Source: Siminovitchia terrae
GTDB lineage: Bacteria; Bacillota; Bacilli; Bacillales; Bacillaceae_C
Assembly: GCF_003605405.2 (NCBI RefSeq)
Contig: NZ_QYTW02000003.1
Coordinates: 297,286-352,597 of the forward strand
Direction of reading: 5' to 3'
DNA length: 55,312 bases
The position numbers were made by a program, and so were the translations under genes. Under the pieces are notes generated by a model that did no database searches, had not been told where the DNA came from, and saw nothing but the letters and a program-made list of their open reading frames with translations. Positions 17,408-26,427 of this stretch are shown piece after piece; the stretch's first letter is position 1, and the number at the start of each line of letters is the position of its first letter.

Positions 17408-17436
17408 TTGCAAGAAGGGGTTTTTTCGACTATTAT
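17408..17436 (+). promoter_or_regulatory. Likely sigma-A promoter of ylbA
   Basis: TTGCAA and TATTAT are separated by 17 bases, about 50 bases upstream of the ylbA start codon. Confidence 0.55.
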
Positions 17437-17486
17437 AAAATATGGGGTAGTATTAGCGGCCTGAATTATTAGGAGGGAATTTTAAT

Positions 17487-17846
17487 ATGAAGTTTGAAAA
17501 CATCGAATTAGAATCGTTTAAAATCGATTTAAATCGGCTTGATGAAGTAATGAGCAAAAACCGCATGGTGCGTGCAGGTCAGTGGGACTATGAAAGGGTT
17601 ACATACGACCATAAATTTGTTATTCAAGAAGGTACATATTACTTGCGTATTTCTGGATATGCACTTGAAGGAGATGTAGGAAGCGGCAAAGCATTGATTC
17701 AACTCATGAATCCGCTGCTTGGCAAGCATTATTATCCTCATGGTGTGGAATACGGAGAAGACGAAGTTTTCCCTGCTCAGCTTGTAAAACAGTGCAATCA
17801 AATTTTAGAAGCAATTAAGAAAGACATTGAAGTATTTGCAGAATAA
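17487..17846 (+). CDS. ylbA: YugN-like family protein YlbA
   Basis: 119 residues beginning MKFENIELESFKIDL, with AGGAGGGAA upstream. The block VIQEGTYYLRISGYALEGDVGSG is the recognisable YugN-family core. No catalytic residues are evident and the function is unknown. It is flanked by a probable promoter and a clear terminator, so it is transcribed alone. Confidence 0.85.
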   Translation: MKFENIELESFKIDLNRLDEVMSKNRMVRAGQWDYERVTYDHKFVIQEGTYYLRISGYALEGDVGSGKALIQLMNPLLGKHYYPHGVEYGEDEVFPAQLVKQCNQILEAIKKDIEVFAE

Positions 17847-17853
17847 CACCATC

Positions 17854-17886
17854 AAGAACACGGAAAATAACCGTGTTCTTTTTTGT
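17854..17886 (+). terminator. Terminator of ylbA
   Basis: The stem AAGAACACGG/CCGTGTTCTT with a seven-base loop is followed by TTTTTG. Confidence 0.9.
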
Positions 17887-17953
17887 ATATATATACTAAA
17901 AACTTGACTTCCCATACTATAATGTAATATATCCATTGTAAAGGAGGAGAGGT

Positions 17954-19009
17954 TTGTTTGGGGTAAAAAGAAAGTATGTGACCGTTGGAATCTTTATTAT
18001 TCTTATTGCACTGGCTTTCTATTTTATTATGCCCGTATCCATTCCGTTAGTTGCTGCATTAATCACCGCACTTATTCTGGACCCACTAGTCAAACTCCTG
18101 CAATTAAAAACTTCTTTAAAAAGACATTTTGTCGTCATGATCGTTTTTACCGTATTTACAATCATTTTGGGATCCTGCATTTTCTTTATTACTACTAAGG
18201 TCGCAGGACAATCAGTTAAATTAGTTGAGGATTTTCCTCAATATGTCAATCATATTTCTGAGACGTGGAGTAATTATGAGAAACAATTAAAGAATACGGC
18301 TCAAAGTTTGCCTGAAGAGGTAGTACATTCCATTACAGAGGAAGTCACCGAATTTTTAAATACGATGATGATCAGCATTCGCAAAAATTTAAATATAGAG
18401 AATATTAGCGCCGTTATATCCTACATACCGAATTTCCTTGTTAGCTTTCTTGTATATTTAATTGCTTTATTTTTATTTATGCTGGACCTGCCCAAAATCC
18501 AAAACGGCATTTACAGGCACTTAACGGACGAAACTTCCAAAAAGGTAAAATTCATGACAAGCCAGATTTCCAATTTCGTGATTGGTTTTTTCAAAGCCCA
18601 GTTCCTTGTGAGCTTAATCATATTTGCAGTGTGCCTTATCGGATTGTTAATGATATCTCCCAAGGTCGCCATCATCATGTCCCTTGTAGTGTGGATCATT
18701 GATCTTATCCCTATTATTGGCTCAATCATTGTGCTTGGCCCCTGGTCTCTATATCACCTATTGTCAGGGAATATTGTTTTGGGGATGAAGCTTGCGATAT
18801 TGGCAGTTGTTCTGTTGATAATCAGGCGCACCGTAGAACCAAAAGTAATGGGCGTCCATATGGGTCTTTCACCACTTGCTACATTAATCGCCATGTATTT
18901 GGGTCTTAAAATACTTGGCATACTTGGGATCATCATAGGGCCGCTGCTGCTGATTATTTTTAAAGCTGCAAAAGAAGCGGGAATCATAAAGTTGAATTTT
19001 AAAATTTAA
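17954..19009 (+). CDS. AI-2E-family (YtvI-like) membrane permease
   Basis: 351 residues from a TTG with AAGGAGG upstream. About seven to eight hydrophobic segments are visible (9-40, 60-85, 155-180, 205-230, 232-262, 270-300, 308-340), with a long soluble loop at about 85-150. The C-terminal KVMGVHMGLSPLATLIAMYLG matches the UPF0118/AI-2E transporter signature (PxxxGxxxxLxPL). Family members include YtvI, needed in sporulation, and TqsA; the transported compound here is unknown. It does not belong to the ylb block of B. subtilis. Confidence 0.85.
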   Translation: MFGVKRKYVTVGIFIILIALAFYFIMPVSIPLVAALITALILDPLVKLLQLKTSLKRHFVVMIVFTVFTIILGSCIFFITTKVAGQSVKLVEDFPQYVNHISETWSNYEKQLKNTAQSLPEEVVHSITEEVTEFLNTMMISIRKNLNIENISAVISYIPNFLVSFLVYLIALFLFMLDLPKIQNGIYRHLTDETSKKVKFMTSQISNFVIGFFKAQFLVSLIIFAVCLIGLLMISPKVAIIMSLVVWIIDLIPIIGSIIVLGPWSLYHLLSGNIVLGMKLAILAVVLLIIRRTVEPKVMGVHMGLSPLATLIAMYLGLKILGILGIIIGPLLLIIFKAAKEAGIIKLNFKI

Positions 19010-19044
19010 AAAGCATGCATGGCACTCTGACCATGCATGCTTTT
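19009..19044. terminator. Bidirectional terminator between the permease and ctaM
   Basis: The stem AAAAGCATGCATGG/CCATGCATGCTTTT with an eight-base loop serves both convergent genes. Confidence 0.9.
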
Positions 19045-19505
19045 TAACCACCCAGGATTGCTTTAATCAGGGATGTCGTTTCTCCACCCTCATAGATTAT
19101 ATACAGGAATAGATAAACTAAGACACCTGTAATTCCTGTACCTAACCACACTATACTTGTAACAGGTCCCAGTTTCCGATGAATATTCAACCTGTCTTTT
19201 AATCCCGACCATATCGAAATGATTCCAAGAACGGCGCCAACTGTCGCCAATGTGATATGAAAAAATAAAAAGATAGTGTAAAAAAGCTTTAAATTCTCCG
19301 GTCCTCCAAAAGATGTATTTCCTATGAAAACCGTCCTGCTTGAATAGATGATAAAAAAGATTACGGCAAAAACAGCTGCGGCAATCATTATTTTTTTATG
19401 GCTTTCAATCTGGCGTTTTCTAATTTTTCCCCAACCGATAGCCACAAGCACAGAACTGATAACAATACATGCCGTACTAATTGTTGGTAAGATTGGAACT
19501 GACAT
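19044..19505 (-). CDS. ctaM: DUF420 protein CtaM, heme-copper oxidase assembly factor
   Basis: 153 residues with four membrane segments (about 5-24, 40-58, 75-100, 120-142) and the DUF420 pattern: the pairs SHKKIM, FFHITLA and IHRKLG hold histidines likely to face heme or metal. CtaM proteins (YozB in B. subtilis) are required for maturation of aa3/caa3 oxidases, per published work on Staphylococcus and Bacillus. Here it lies by ctaG, which supports that job. The ribosome binding site (GGAAG) is weak. About 330 bases of degenerate repeat lie upstream. Confidence 0.85.
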   Translation of the reverse strand: MSVPILPTISTACIVISSVLVAIGWGKIRKRQIESHKKIMIAAAVFAVIFFIIYSSRTVFIGNTSFGGPENLKLFYTIFLFFHITLATVGAVLGIISIWSGLKDRLNIHRKLGPVTSIVWLGTGITGVLVYLFLYIIYEGGETTSLIKAILGG

Positions 19506-19539
19506 CTACTTCCATTTCCTTCCTTGTCTATTTTCTAAA

Positions 19540-19700
19540 AAAAGCGCAAGACACGCGGCTTTAGACGACAAGCACACGACGAAATTTGATAAGGGGCAAA
19601 AGCAACCACAGTCAAGCCATTTAGCTTGACCCTTTCCTGATGCTCCTGCCGACTTAAAGCGCCACGCCCTGTGAACTCTGCAGGTGCTGGAGTAACATCC
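19540..19700 (+). repeat. Degenerate GC-rich intergenic repeat, copy 4
   Basis: Starts AAAAGCGCAAGACACGCGGC and includes GACGACAAGCACACGACGAA, CAACCACAG and GCAGGTGCTGGAG, which echo the family ends. It is eroded compared with the other copies. The rest of the stretch to 19810 shows no coding signal. Confidence 0.45.
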
Positions 19701-19810
19701 TATTTCTTCTCTAACACCAATACTCCCGGTAAGTCACCATCACTAGGATCTGCTGGACACCTAACATAATCATTTGAATACACAGTGTAATTTCATAGCC
19801 ATTTCCTATT

Positions 19811-19838
19811 TAAAAAAAGGCCATCAGCCCTTTTTTAA
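19811..19838 (-). terminator. Terminator of ctaG
   Basis: On the minus strand AAAAAAGGGCTGATGGCCTTTTTTT forms a short stem with a T7 tail that overlaps the ctaG stop codon. Confidence 0.75.
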
Positions 19839-20743
19839 TCCGCAGGACGAGGGTCGTGTTGAATGAGACTCTCATCAACAGGGTCAACCCCAGTCGACTC
19901 TTTCTTATACCACTCAAAAAAGACTTTCGACAGAATGGTAGCCAGCACAATCTCCTGAATGATTTTCATCAAAACTCCACCAAGCTGCTGGTCTTCCCTG
20001 GCAGGCATATTAGTAAATAACTCTGGACCACTAATGTTTAAGCCCGCGAGTGTCGCACCTGGCACGCAAAGTTCCATTGCCTTCATCCACATTTCGCCAT
20101 CGGTGTATGTTGCATACATAGCTTCTGGTGCAAAAATAATCAGCCCACATGCTGGGGTCAAAAGTACACCATCTCCAAGAATATAGCCAACTTTCTTCAA
20201 GCCATGCAACTGATAATGCCCTGGTAGCTTATTGACAAGGGGCCACCAAAGGAAAAGGGCAAAAACAAATAATACAACCGTGTATAAAGCATGAAGGAAC
20301 ATATTCATTTTGACATAGTCCATTACCATTGGAATATGGTAAACGGAAAATAAACCATTAAACATAACAAGTGCAATCAATGGCTTTGTAAAGAAACGAA
20401 AGATCCCGTTGAAGGAAGGCAACTCAATGACATGTTTCCATATCCAGTTTGGTACACCCGAAATAAACAACGGGGGTATAACCAAATAAAGAAAAGCCAT
20501 TTGGACCATGTGAAAAGTAAACATGATATGTGCCATCAAATCAACAGGCGACCCTTTAATGATATAAAGCAGCAACATGCTGATCAGGAATAAAGCAGCC
20601 TGGCTCTTTTTCAAGGGTTCACTGTCTTTAAACAGATGACGTTTCTTGACCGTCAGATAAAAGTAGACGGCAACCAAAACTAAAATGAACATCAGAAAAT
20701 AAGGACTCCAAAGTGCACGAAAACCAAATATACTTAAAGGCAC
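19835..20743 (-). CDS. ctaG: Cytochrome c oxidase assembly factor CtaG (caa3 type)
   Basis: 302 residues from a GTG with GAGGTGAA upstream. Seven or so membrane helices are seen, and the family blocks LMAHIMFTFHMVQMAFLYL, IPPLFISGVPNW and NMFLHALYTVVLFVFALFLWWPL are present, with conserved histidines in the first and third. CtaG is needed for active cytochrome caa3 oxidase in B. subtilis, most likely in copper delivery. It is the last gene of the cta cluster but lies beyond the ctaF terminator and 400 bases of repeats, so it may have its own promoter. Confidence 0.92.
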   Translation of the reverse strand: MPLSIFGFRALWSPYFLMFILVLVAVYFYLTVKKRHLFKDSEPLKKSQAALFLISMLLLYIIKGSPVDLMAHIMFTFHMVQMAFLYLVIPPLFISGVPNWIWKHVIELPSFNGIFRFFTKPLIALVMFNGLFSVYHIPMVMDYVKMNMFLHALYTVVLFVFALFLWWPLVNKLPGHYQLHGLKKVGYILGDGVLLTPACGLIIFAPEAMYATYTDGEMWMKAMELCVPGATLAGLNISGPELFTNMPAREDQQLGGVLMKIIQEIVLATILSKVFFEWYKKESTGVDPVDESLIQHDPRPAD

Positions 20744-20849
20744 TCGCCTTCACCTCTTTTATGGTCTACAATTTCTTCTACATTCCATTATACTTAGCGG
20801 CTTCTCACACTTCAACGTTTCGACATGACAAGTTGATGAACATTGAAAG

Positions 20850-21262
20850 AAAAGCGATAGCGCCTGATCATCGACGTACAGACTGGAGTGACTCCGACGA
20901 GATAAAGGAAACACGGTGAGCCAAAGGCGAATCGATGTTGACTTATCGTAGGAGGAGGCGCGAAGTCTGCTAGGCGATAGGTGCGGTAGCTAGACAATGA
21001 GAAAAACGATAGCGCCTGGTCATCGGCGTACAGACTGGAATGAAATGCGAAAACGCCTTGCTTAGCCCCGACAAACATAAGAAAATTCCCGAGGAGGCGT
21101 TCCTCAGCCACCACAGGGAATTGGCCTATGACCTCGAGGGGCTGGCGTTGGCAGGCTAAGAACGCGACGTCCTGTCGCTTCGCTTGCACTAGTACTTGCT
21201 GTACGTCAAAGACGATGTTGAGCAGGAAGGCTGCTAGGTGTTGAGCGATGAAATGAGACAAT
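20850..21262 (+). repeat. GC-rich intergenic repeats, copies 5 and 6 in tandem
   Basis: Two related halves each begin GAAAAGCGATAGCGCCTGATCATCG or AAAAACGATAGCGCCTGGTCATCG at about 20850 and 21000, followed by CGTACAGACTGGA. The second half includes GAGGAGGCGTTCCTCAGCC and the phrase TCGCTTCGCTTGCACTAG shared with 13210-13437. The first ends GGCGATAGGTGCGGTAGCTAG and the second GTTGAGCGATGAAATGAGAC. They separate ctaF from ctaG. No gene is evident. Confidence 0.65.
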
Positions 21263-21268
21263 TAGAAA

Positions 21269-21292
21269 AGCCAGTCGAAAATTCGACTGGCT
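21269..21292 (-). terminator. Terminator of ctaCDEF
   Basis: The stem AGCCAGTCGAA/TTCGACTGGCT with a two-base loop lies ten bases after the ctaF stop. The minus-strand tail is TTTTCTAATT. Confidence 0.85.
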
Positions 21293-21302
21293 CAAAATCT
21301 GC

Positions 21303-21635
21303 TTACCACCAAACGATGGTCAAGAAGGCCAAAAGGGTAACGAAACCGATAATGACTCCTCCATATATAAACAACTGGACTGCTTCATGCCCCTTCTCGC
21401 TCATATGCATAAAGTAATATAATTGGAAGATTACCTGCACTAATGCGAGTAAAAGGATAAACGGAATGACAAACCATTTATCAAATCCAGCTGCTACTGC
21501 GCCAAATGCCACCAATGTCAAAAAGATCGAGATGGCAAATGAGATTACTTGATGACGCATGTGTTCCTTGTTTCTTCTGCGACGGTATTCATAATCAACA
21601 CGTGGATTTCCTGAATTTAAGTATTGATCTTCCAT
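21303..21635 (-). CDS. ctaF: Cytochrome c oxidase subunit IVB
   Basis: 110 residues with three membrane segments (about 28-48, 52-74 and 84-107) and the family core FILLLALVQVIFQLYYFMHMSEK. It is the small subunit of the caa3 oxidase. The ATG has GGTGGGAT upstream, and only three bases separate it from ctaE. In Bacillus the four structural genes ctaC-D-E-F are read together. Confidence 0.93.
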   Translation of the reverse strand: MEDQYLNSGNPRVDYEYRRRRNKEHMRHQVISFAISIFLTLVAFGAVAAGFDKWFVIPFILLLALVQVIFQLYYFMHMSEKGHEAVQLFIYGGVIIGFVTLLAFLTIVWW

Positions 21636-21638
21636 ACG

Positions 21639-22268
21639 TTATCCCACCATTCCCATTAAGTAAACGACAGTGAAGATAAATACCCAGACTACGTCGATAA
21701 AGTGCCAGTAGATACTTGCCAAGTAGAATTTAGGCGCATTATAAAGACTTAGTCCTCGTTTTGCGTTACGTACAAGCAATGCAATAATCCATCCAAGTCC
21801 GAACACTACGTGCCCGCCGTGGAAGCCAACAAGTGTATAGAAGGCCGAGCTGAATGCACTGCTTTTAAAACCAAATCCCAATTCTGTCGTGTAGTGATGA
21901 AACTCATAAATTTCCAGAGCAAAGAATCCCAGCCCTAGCAAACACGTAATGATAAACCACAATTGCATCTTTTTATAATTAAAGTTCCTCAAATGGTAGA
22001 TCGCATACACGCTTGTGACTGAGCTTGTCAATAAAAGCATCGTCATGGCAAATGCCAGCGGCAGACCGAAAACATCTGTTGAAGTCAGGCTGTCACTGTT
22101 TGGAACTTTATCCTTTAGGGCCAAATATGTGGCAAAGAAAGAGGCGAAGAGAACAGTTTCGCCTCCAAGGAAAAACCAGAGACCCAAGAATTTATTTTTT
22201 CCTTCCAGAGTGGCTCTCTCCGGTGTCTCCGGCCATGTTTCCGGAGTAAATTGCTGTTCAACTGCCAT
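21639..22268 (-). CDS. ctaE: Cytochrome c oxidase subunit III
   Basis: 209 residues with five membrane segments (about 28-48, 68-92, 98-120, 135-160, 185-208). The subunit III signature is present: GFHGGHVVFGLGWI and the C-terminal YWHFIDVVWVFIF. Its start overlaps the ctaD stop by one base (TAATG), so translation is coupled. Confidence 0.96.
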   Translation of the reverse strand: MAVEQQFTPETWPETPERATLEGKNKFLGLWFFLGGETVLFASFFATYLALKDKVPNSDSLTSTDVFGLPLAFAMTMLLLTSSVTSVYAIYHLRNFNYKKMQLWFIITCLLGLGFFALEIYEFHHYTTELGFGFKSSAFSSAFYTLVGFHGGHVVFGLGWIIALLVRNAKRGLSLYNAPKFYLASIYWHFIDVVWVFIFTVVYLMGMVG

Positions 22269-24139
22269 TATGCCTTAACTCCTTTCTCACTATCATCCAT
22301 CAATTCTGACTTAGGTATATGATAGCCGTGGTCATCTTTCAAGGAGCGGACAAGCATAGAACCGAAAGCGATGACTAATCCAATAATCAAAACGGGAATT
22401 CCCCACGCATGCTCTTGGTTATAAATTGCTCCGAATGATGCAACAAAGAAACCGAATGACATCATGAAAGGAATAAATGATCCGTTTGGCATGTGAATCT
22501 CACCGATAGGCTCAGCCGGTGTCATCTCAGTTCTGCCTTCCATTTTTTCCAACCAGAAAGCATCAAGACCGCGAACAAGCGGAAGCTGTTTAAAATTGTA
22601 AAATGGCGGCGGTGAAGGGATAGCCCATTCGATCGAACGTCCATCTCCCCATGGGTCGTTGGCTACAGCTTCTCCTTTAACAGTAGTAATTACTACGTTA
22701 ATTAGAAGAACAATAACCGCAACAGCCATTGTTAATGCTCCAATGGAGCTGATCATGTTACCTGAAGTCAATCCTTGACCATCAAGGAAGGTAAATACTC
22801 TTCGCGGCATTCCCATCAAACCTAGGAAGTGTTGAATAAAGAATGTCAAATGGAAGCCAATGACAAACAATACCCAAGTAATTTTACCCAATGTTTCGTT
22901 CAACATTCTTCCGAACAGTTTTGGCCAATAGAAATGAACGGCTGCAAAGATACCGAATACTACCCCACCAACAATTACATAGTGGAAGTGAGCAACGATA
23001 AAGTATGTGTCATGGTACTGATAGTCGGCAGGTGCAACAGCCTGCATGATACCAGTTACACCACCCATAACGAATGAAGGAACAAAAGCGGCCGCCCAAA
23101 GCATTGGAGTAGTAAATTTAATGCTTCCGCCCCACATCGTCAAGAGCCAGTTAAATATTTTAATTCCCGTTGGTACGGCAATTGCCATTGTTGCAACCGC
23201 AAAAATTGCATTAGCGATATTACCAAGTCCTACTGTAAACATGTGGTGAGCCCACACCATGAAACCAAGGAATCCGATCAATACAGTAGCAAAAACCATT
23301 GAGGAATATCCAAACAATCTCTTTCTTGAAAAAGTCGAGATGATTTCAGAGAAAATTCCAAATGCAGGCAAGATCAAAATATATACTTCCGGGTGCCCAA
23401 AAATCCAGAAGAAGTGTTCCCAGATGATTGTGTTTCCTCCAGCTGCCACGTTGAAGAAGTTCGCTCCGAACATTCTATCAAAAGTCAAAAGGAACAACGC
23501 AACAGTAAGTGGAGGGAATGCAAACAAAATAAGTGCCGATGTAATGAATGTTGTCCAAGTGAACATAGGCATTCTCATATAAGTCATTCCAGGTGCACGC
23601 ATGTTGATGATTGTAACGAGGAAGTTGATTCCCCCCATGAGTGTACCAAATCCGGAGATTTGAATTCCGGTAGCATAGAAGTCAACACCATGGGTGGTTG
23701 AATTCATCGCAAGTGATGCGTAGGAAGTCCACCCTGCATCAGGTGCGCCGCCTCCAACAAACCAGGATACGTTCACCAACAAGCCACCAAAGACGAAAAG
23801 CCAAAGGCCCAGAGCGTTCAAAAACGGGAAAGCAACGTCCCGCGCTCCAATTTGGAGAGGCATAATCGCATTCATAAAACCTACCAAAATCGGCATGGCG
23901 GCAAAGAAAATCATAGTTGTTCCATGCATCGTCATCATTTCATTAAACGTACCAGCACTAACAAAGTCATTGTTAGGCACTGCGAGCTGGATACGTATAA
24001 TCATAGCTTCGATTCCGCCTAGGAGAAAGAAGAAGAACCCTGCGGCGAAGTATAAGATACCCACTTTTTTATGGTCCACAGTTGTTAAGTAGTCCCATAC
24101 AGCGGCTCCGAAACTTCTTTTTTGAGCAATAGTACTCAC
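22268..24139 (-). CDS. ctaD: Cytochrome c oxidase subunit I
   Basis: 623 residues, the long form seen in Bacillus caa3 oxidases with extra C-terminal helices. Signature elements: MMTMHGTTMIFFA (heme a ligand histidine), FGHPEVYILILPAFG with the CuB histidine and cross-linked tyrosine, WAHHMFTVGL (two CuB histidines), and VAHFHYVIVGGVVFG with the heme a and a3 ligands. It reduces oxygen and pumps protons in the cell membrane. The ATG follows AGGGAGG. It lies 28 bases after ctaC. Confidence 0.97.
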   Translation of the reverse strand: MSTIAQKRSFGAAVWDYLTTVDHKKVGILYFAAGFFFFLLGGIEAMIIRIQLAVPNNDFVSAGTFNEMMTMHGTTMIFFAAMPILVGFMNAIMPLQIGARDVAFPFLNALGLWLFVFGGLLVNVSWFVGGGAPDAGWTSYASLAMNSTTHGVDFYATGIQISGFGTLMGGINFLVTIINMRAPGMTYMRMPMFTWTTFITSALILFAFPPLTVALFLLTFDRMFGANFFNVAAGGNTIIWEHFFWIFGHPEVYILILPAFGIFSEIISTFSRKRLFGYSSMVFATVLIGFLGFMVWAHHMFTVGLGNIANAIFAVATMAIAVPTGIKIFNWLLTMWGGSIKFTTPMLWAAAFVPSFVMGGVTGIMQAVAPADYQYHDTYFIVAHFHYVIVGGVVFGIFAAVHFYWPKLFGRMLNETLGKITWVLFVIGFHLTFFIQHFLGLMGMPRRVFTFLDGQGLTSGNMISSIGALTMAVAVIVLLINVVITTVKGEAVANDPWGDGRSIEWAIPSPPPFYNFKQLPLVRGLDAFWLEKMEGRTEMTPAEPIGEIHMPNGSFIPFMMSFGFFVASFGAIYNQEHAWGIPVLIIGLVIAFGSMLVRSLKDDHGYHIPKSELMDDSEKGVKA

Positions 24140-24167
24140 AATTAAACCTCCCTTTGTTATACGTTAC

Positions 24168-25235
24168 TTATTTTTGAACCTTTAATTCCATCAAATACGC
24201 AGCCAAAGCATCCAATTCCTGATCAGACATTTCTGGATACGTACCTGTCATTTTGTTGCCCGGTTTAATTTTTTCAGGATCTTTAATCCATTTCTTCAAT
24301 TCTTTCTCATTGTGATCGAGAATCCCTGCAACTTTTTCACGATCAGCAAACCCAGCAAGGTTTGGAGCAAGTTCCCCACTTGGTTTTGCCTCTGGTGTTA
24401 CCGCGTGACATGTAATACAGCTTTGGTTGAAGATTTCTTCACCTTGTTTTGCAAGATCTGTAGTTGGTTCTACAGGCTCTTTTGTATTTTGCATGTCTGC
24501 AACCCAGTTTTCAAAATCCTTCTGTGGTAATGCTTTTACTTTGAAGTCCATCAAAGCATGGGAAGGTCCGCATAGCTCGGCACATTTACCATAGAAGAGA
24601 TTGCCTGCTTCTTCAGCTTTGTCACTATCGGCAATCAACCAGAACTTATTGACGTTATCCGGGTTAGTGTCCAGCTTCCCACCTAATGGCGGAATCCAGA
24701 ATGAGTGTTTTACGTCTTTACTTGTTACCTGGAAGTAGACTTTTTCATCTGTCGGAATGACAAGGTCCTGGCTCGTTACAATTCCAAGATCCGGATACTC
24801 AAATTCCCACCAGTATAAGTGTGCATTGACGTTTACAACAAGAGCTTCTCGGTTTCCATCTGCATCTTTTTTATCAATTGCAGAAACATCACCTTGGCTG
24901 AAAGTAACAGCAACTGTAGGTACTGCAAGGATTAGAAGCAAGATGATCGGAATAACAGTCCATACAATTTCCAGCGTGTGGCTGCCTTCTACCTGTTTCG
25001 GAATTTTTTCATCTTTACGTCGGAATTTAATGATGGCAAAAGTAAAGATAATTACTACAACAACGATTACCAGAGCCATGATCCCTAAACTAAGAAGAAT
25101 GAGATCATACTGCTGTTTTCCAACTTCTCCTGCGGGAACCAGCCCGGATAGAAAAGGCTCGCCGCAGCCTGAAAGCACGAGCGCTAATATCGCAAAAACT
25201 GATAATAGACGCCACTTTTGCAGCCATAGTTTCAT
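24168..25235 (-). CDS. ctaC: Cytochrome c oxidase subunit II with fused cytochrome c domain
   Basis: 355 residues. A lipoprotein-type signal ends at LSGC (cysteine near residue 24), followed by two membrane helices (about 42-67 and 88-110). The CuA centre is in YGKCAELCGPSHALMDF, about residues 212-228. The C-terminal quarter is a cytochrome c domain with CITCH and a methionine ligand candidate in NKMTGTYPEM. This fusion defines the caa3 type oxidase. It heads ctaCDEF. An IS605-end-like repeat lies 95 bases upstream, between it and ctaB. Confidence 0.96.
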   Translation of the reverse strand: MKLWLQKWRLLSVFAILALVLSGCGEPFLSGLVPAGEVGKQQYDLILLSLGIMALVIVVVVIIFTFAIIKFRRKDEKIPKQVEGSHTLEIVWTVIPIILLLILAVPTVAVTFSQGDVSAIDKKDADGNREALVVNVNAHLYWWEFEYPDLGIVTSQDLVIPTDEKVYFQVTSKDVKHSFWIPPLGGKLDTNPDNVNKFWLIADSDKAEEAGNLFYGKCAELCGPSHALMDFKVKALPQKDFENWVADMQNTKEPVEPTTDLAKQGEEIFNQSCITCHAVTPEAKPSGELAPNLAGFADREKVAGILDHNEKELKKWIKDPEKIKPGNKMTGTYPEMSDQELDALAAYLMELKVQK

Positions 25236-25330
25236 AATTCAATCAAACCCCTCTTTCGTAAAATATCTTAGTGGTTGCAAGGACCGGGTCATTCTATGTG
25301 GATTTCTTTAAAAAAGAAAGAATTCCCAAA

Positions 25331-25527
25331 ATCAAATGCGCCTTAGCGTATTTGCGCCCAGATTTTATCGAGCTCCGCTCGATAAATTCCCTCTGAAAAT
25401 CTGAGGCATCCGCCGGAGGCTTTAACTTTATTCAGCAGGGGTTTGAACCCCCACTGAATGGAATACCAATAGGCATTCATCTCACCACTTACAGAAGTGG
25501 GAGACTTTCTGCTGAGGGAATTTAAAT
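25331..25527 (+). repeat. IS200/IS605-end-like repeat, copy B
   Basis: Matches copy A (118-306) over about 190 bases, including TTTATCGAGCTCCGCTCGAT, GGCATCCGCCGGAGGCTTTA, GGGTTTGAACCCCCACTGAA and CCACTTACAGAAGTGGGAGA. Plus-strand orientation places its hairpin end at the ctaB stop codon, which lies within the terminal TTTAAAT. It separates ctaB from ctaC, which usually adjoin. No coding frame is credible. Confidence 0.6.
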
Positions 25528-26427
25528 AACTGCGAAAATTACCATTGCAGTAAAAATAATGGTCAAATAGTTTAATGAATAGACAAACATGAGCGTTGCC
25601 CATTTTATATCATTTTTCATCCTATAACCAGCAATTCCCATCACAAGCCAGCCAACGTTTAATAGCGTGGCTAATATAACAAATGGTATTCCCAGTGCTG
25701 TCATAAAAAATGGAATCGGCAACAACAAAGCCACCCACATAACAATGCTGCGTTTTGTAGCTGCAAAACCTTTCACGACAGGCAGCATAGGTATACCTGC
25801 TGCCCTGTATTCCTCAGTTCTCCTCATGGCCAATGCATAAAAGTGAGGCGGCTGCCATATGAACATGATCAGGAACAGCATCCATGCCATCGTTGGCAGA
25901 CTCGGATCGATTGCCGCCCATCCAATCAGCGGAGGAACCGCTCCGGACAAGCTTCCAATGACCGTATTGCTTACAAGCTTCCGCTTAGCCCACATGCTGT
26001 AAATCACTACATAGCTAAACACCCCGACAATACCGATGAAGCCGGCTGTTGCATTGGTAAGAAAAATGAGAATTAAGCCCAATATCACGAAAGTAAATCC
26101 AACTGTAAGTACTTTCCCTCCACTGATCCGGCCTGTAACCGTCGGCCTCGATTTTGTTCTTTCCATAATTGGATCAATGTCTCGATCGATATAATTATTG
26201 AAAGCACATGATCCGGCCATAATGAAGGCAGACCCAAGCAACGTGAAAATAACAGTGTCCAAGGATTGGAGGAAATGCTGTCCATTATATATGAGTGCAA
26301 GCCATAGCCCCGCAAAAACAGGTATCAGGTTGGAGTTGACAATTCCAATTTTGATCAAGGCCATAAAGTCCGACCAAGCCGTCGAAGGAGAGGCTTCCAC
26401 TTCAGATATGTGGCGACTGTTTTCCAT
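25522..26427 (-). CDS. ctaB: Protoheme IX farnesyltransferase (heme O synthase)
   Basis: 301 residues if started at the ATG giving [13 protein letters not shown], which fits the B. subtilis length; a TTG nine codons upstream is an alternative. Prenyltransferase motifs: [19 protein letters not shown] (two aspartate-rich positions, about 78-96) and a family loop [20 protein letters not shown]. About nine membrane helices. It adds farnesyl to heme B, giving heme O, the substrate of CtaA. The gene diverges from ctaA and is followed by a repeat and ctaC. Confidence 0.95.
   Translation of the reverse strand: MENSRHISEVEASPSTAWSDFMALIKIGIVNSNLIPVFAGLWLALIYNGQHFLQSLDTVIFTLLGSAFIMAGSCAFNNYIDRDIDPIMERTKSRPTVTGRISGGKVLTVGFTFVILGLILIFLTNATAGFIGIVGVFSYVVIYSMWAKRKLVSNTVIGSLSGAVPPLIGWAAIDPSLPTMAWMLFLIMFIWQPPHFYALAMRRTEEYRAAGIPMLPVVKGFAATKRSIVMWVALLLPIPFFMTALGIPFVILATLLNVGWLVMGIAGYRMKNDIKWATLMFVYSLNYLTIIFTAMVIFAVI

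Noticed and set aside
20812-21261. 149-codon minus-strand ORF between ctaG and ctaF
   Set aside because: It lies wholly in two repeat copies and shares phrases with other non-coding copies.
23046-23701. Plus-strand ORFs opposite ctaD
   Set aside because: Antisense frames over an essential, highly conserved subunit gene.
25343-25603. 86-codon minus-strand ORF across copy B and the ctaB end
   Set aside because: It runs through the structured repeat and is a frame shadow of ctaB with no start site.
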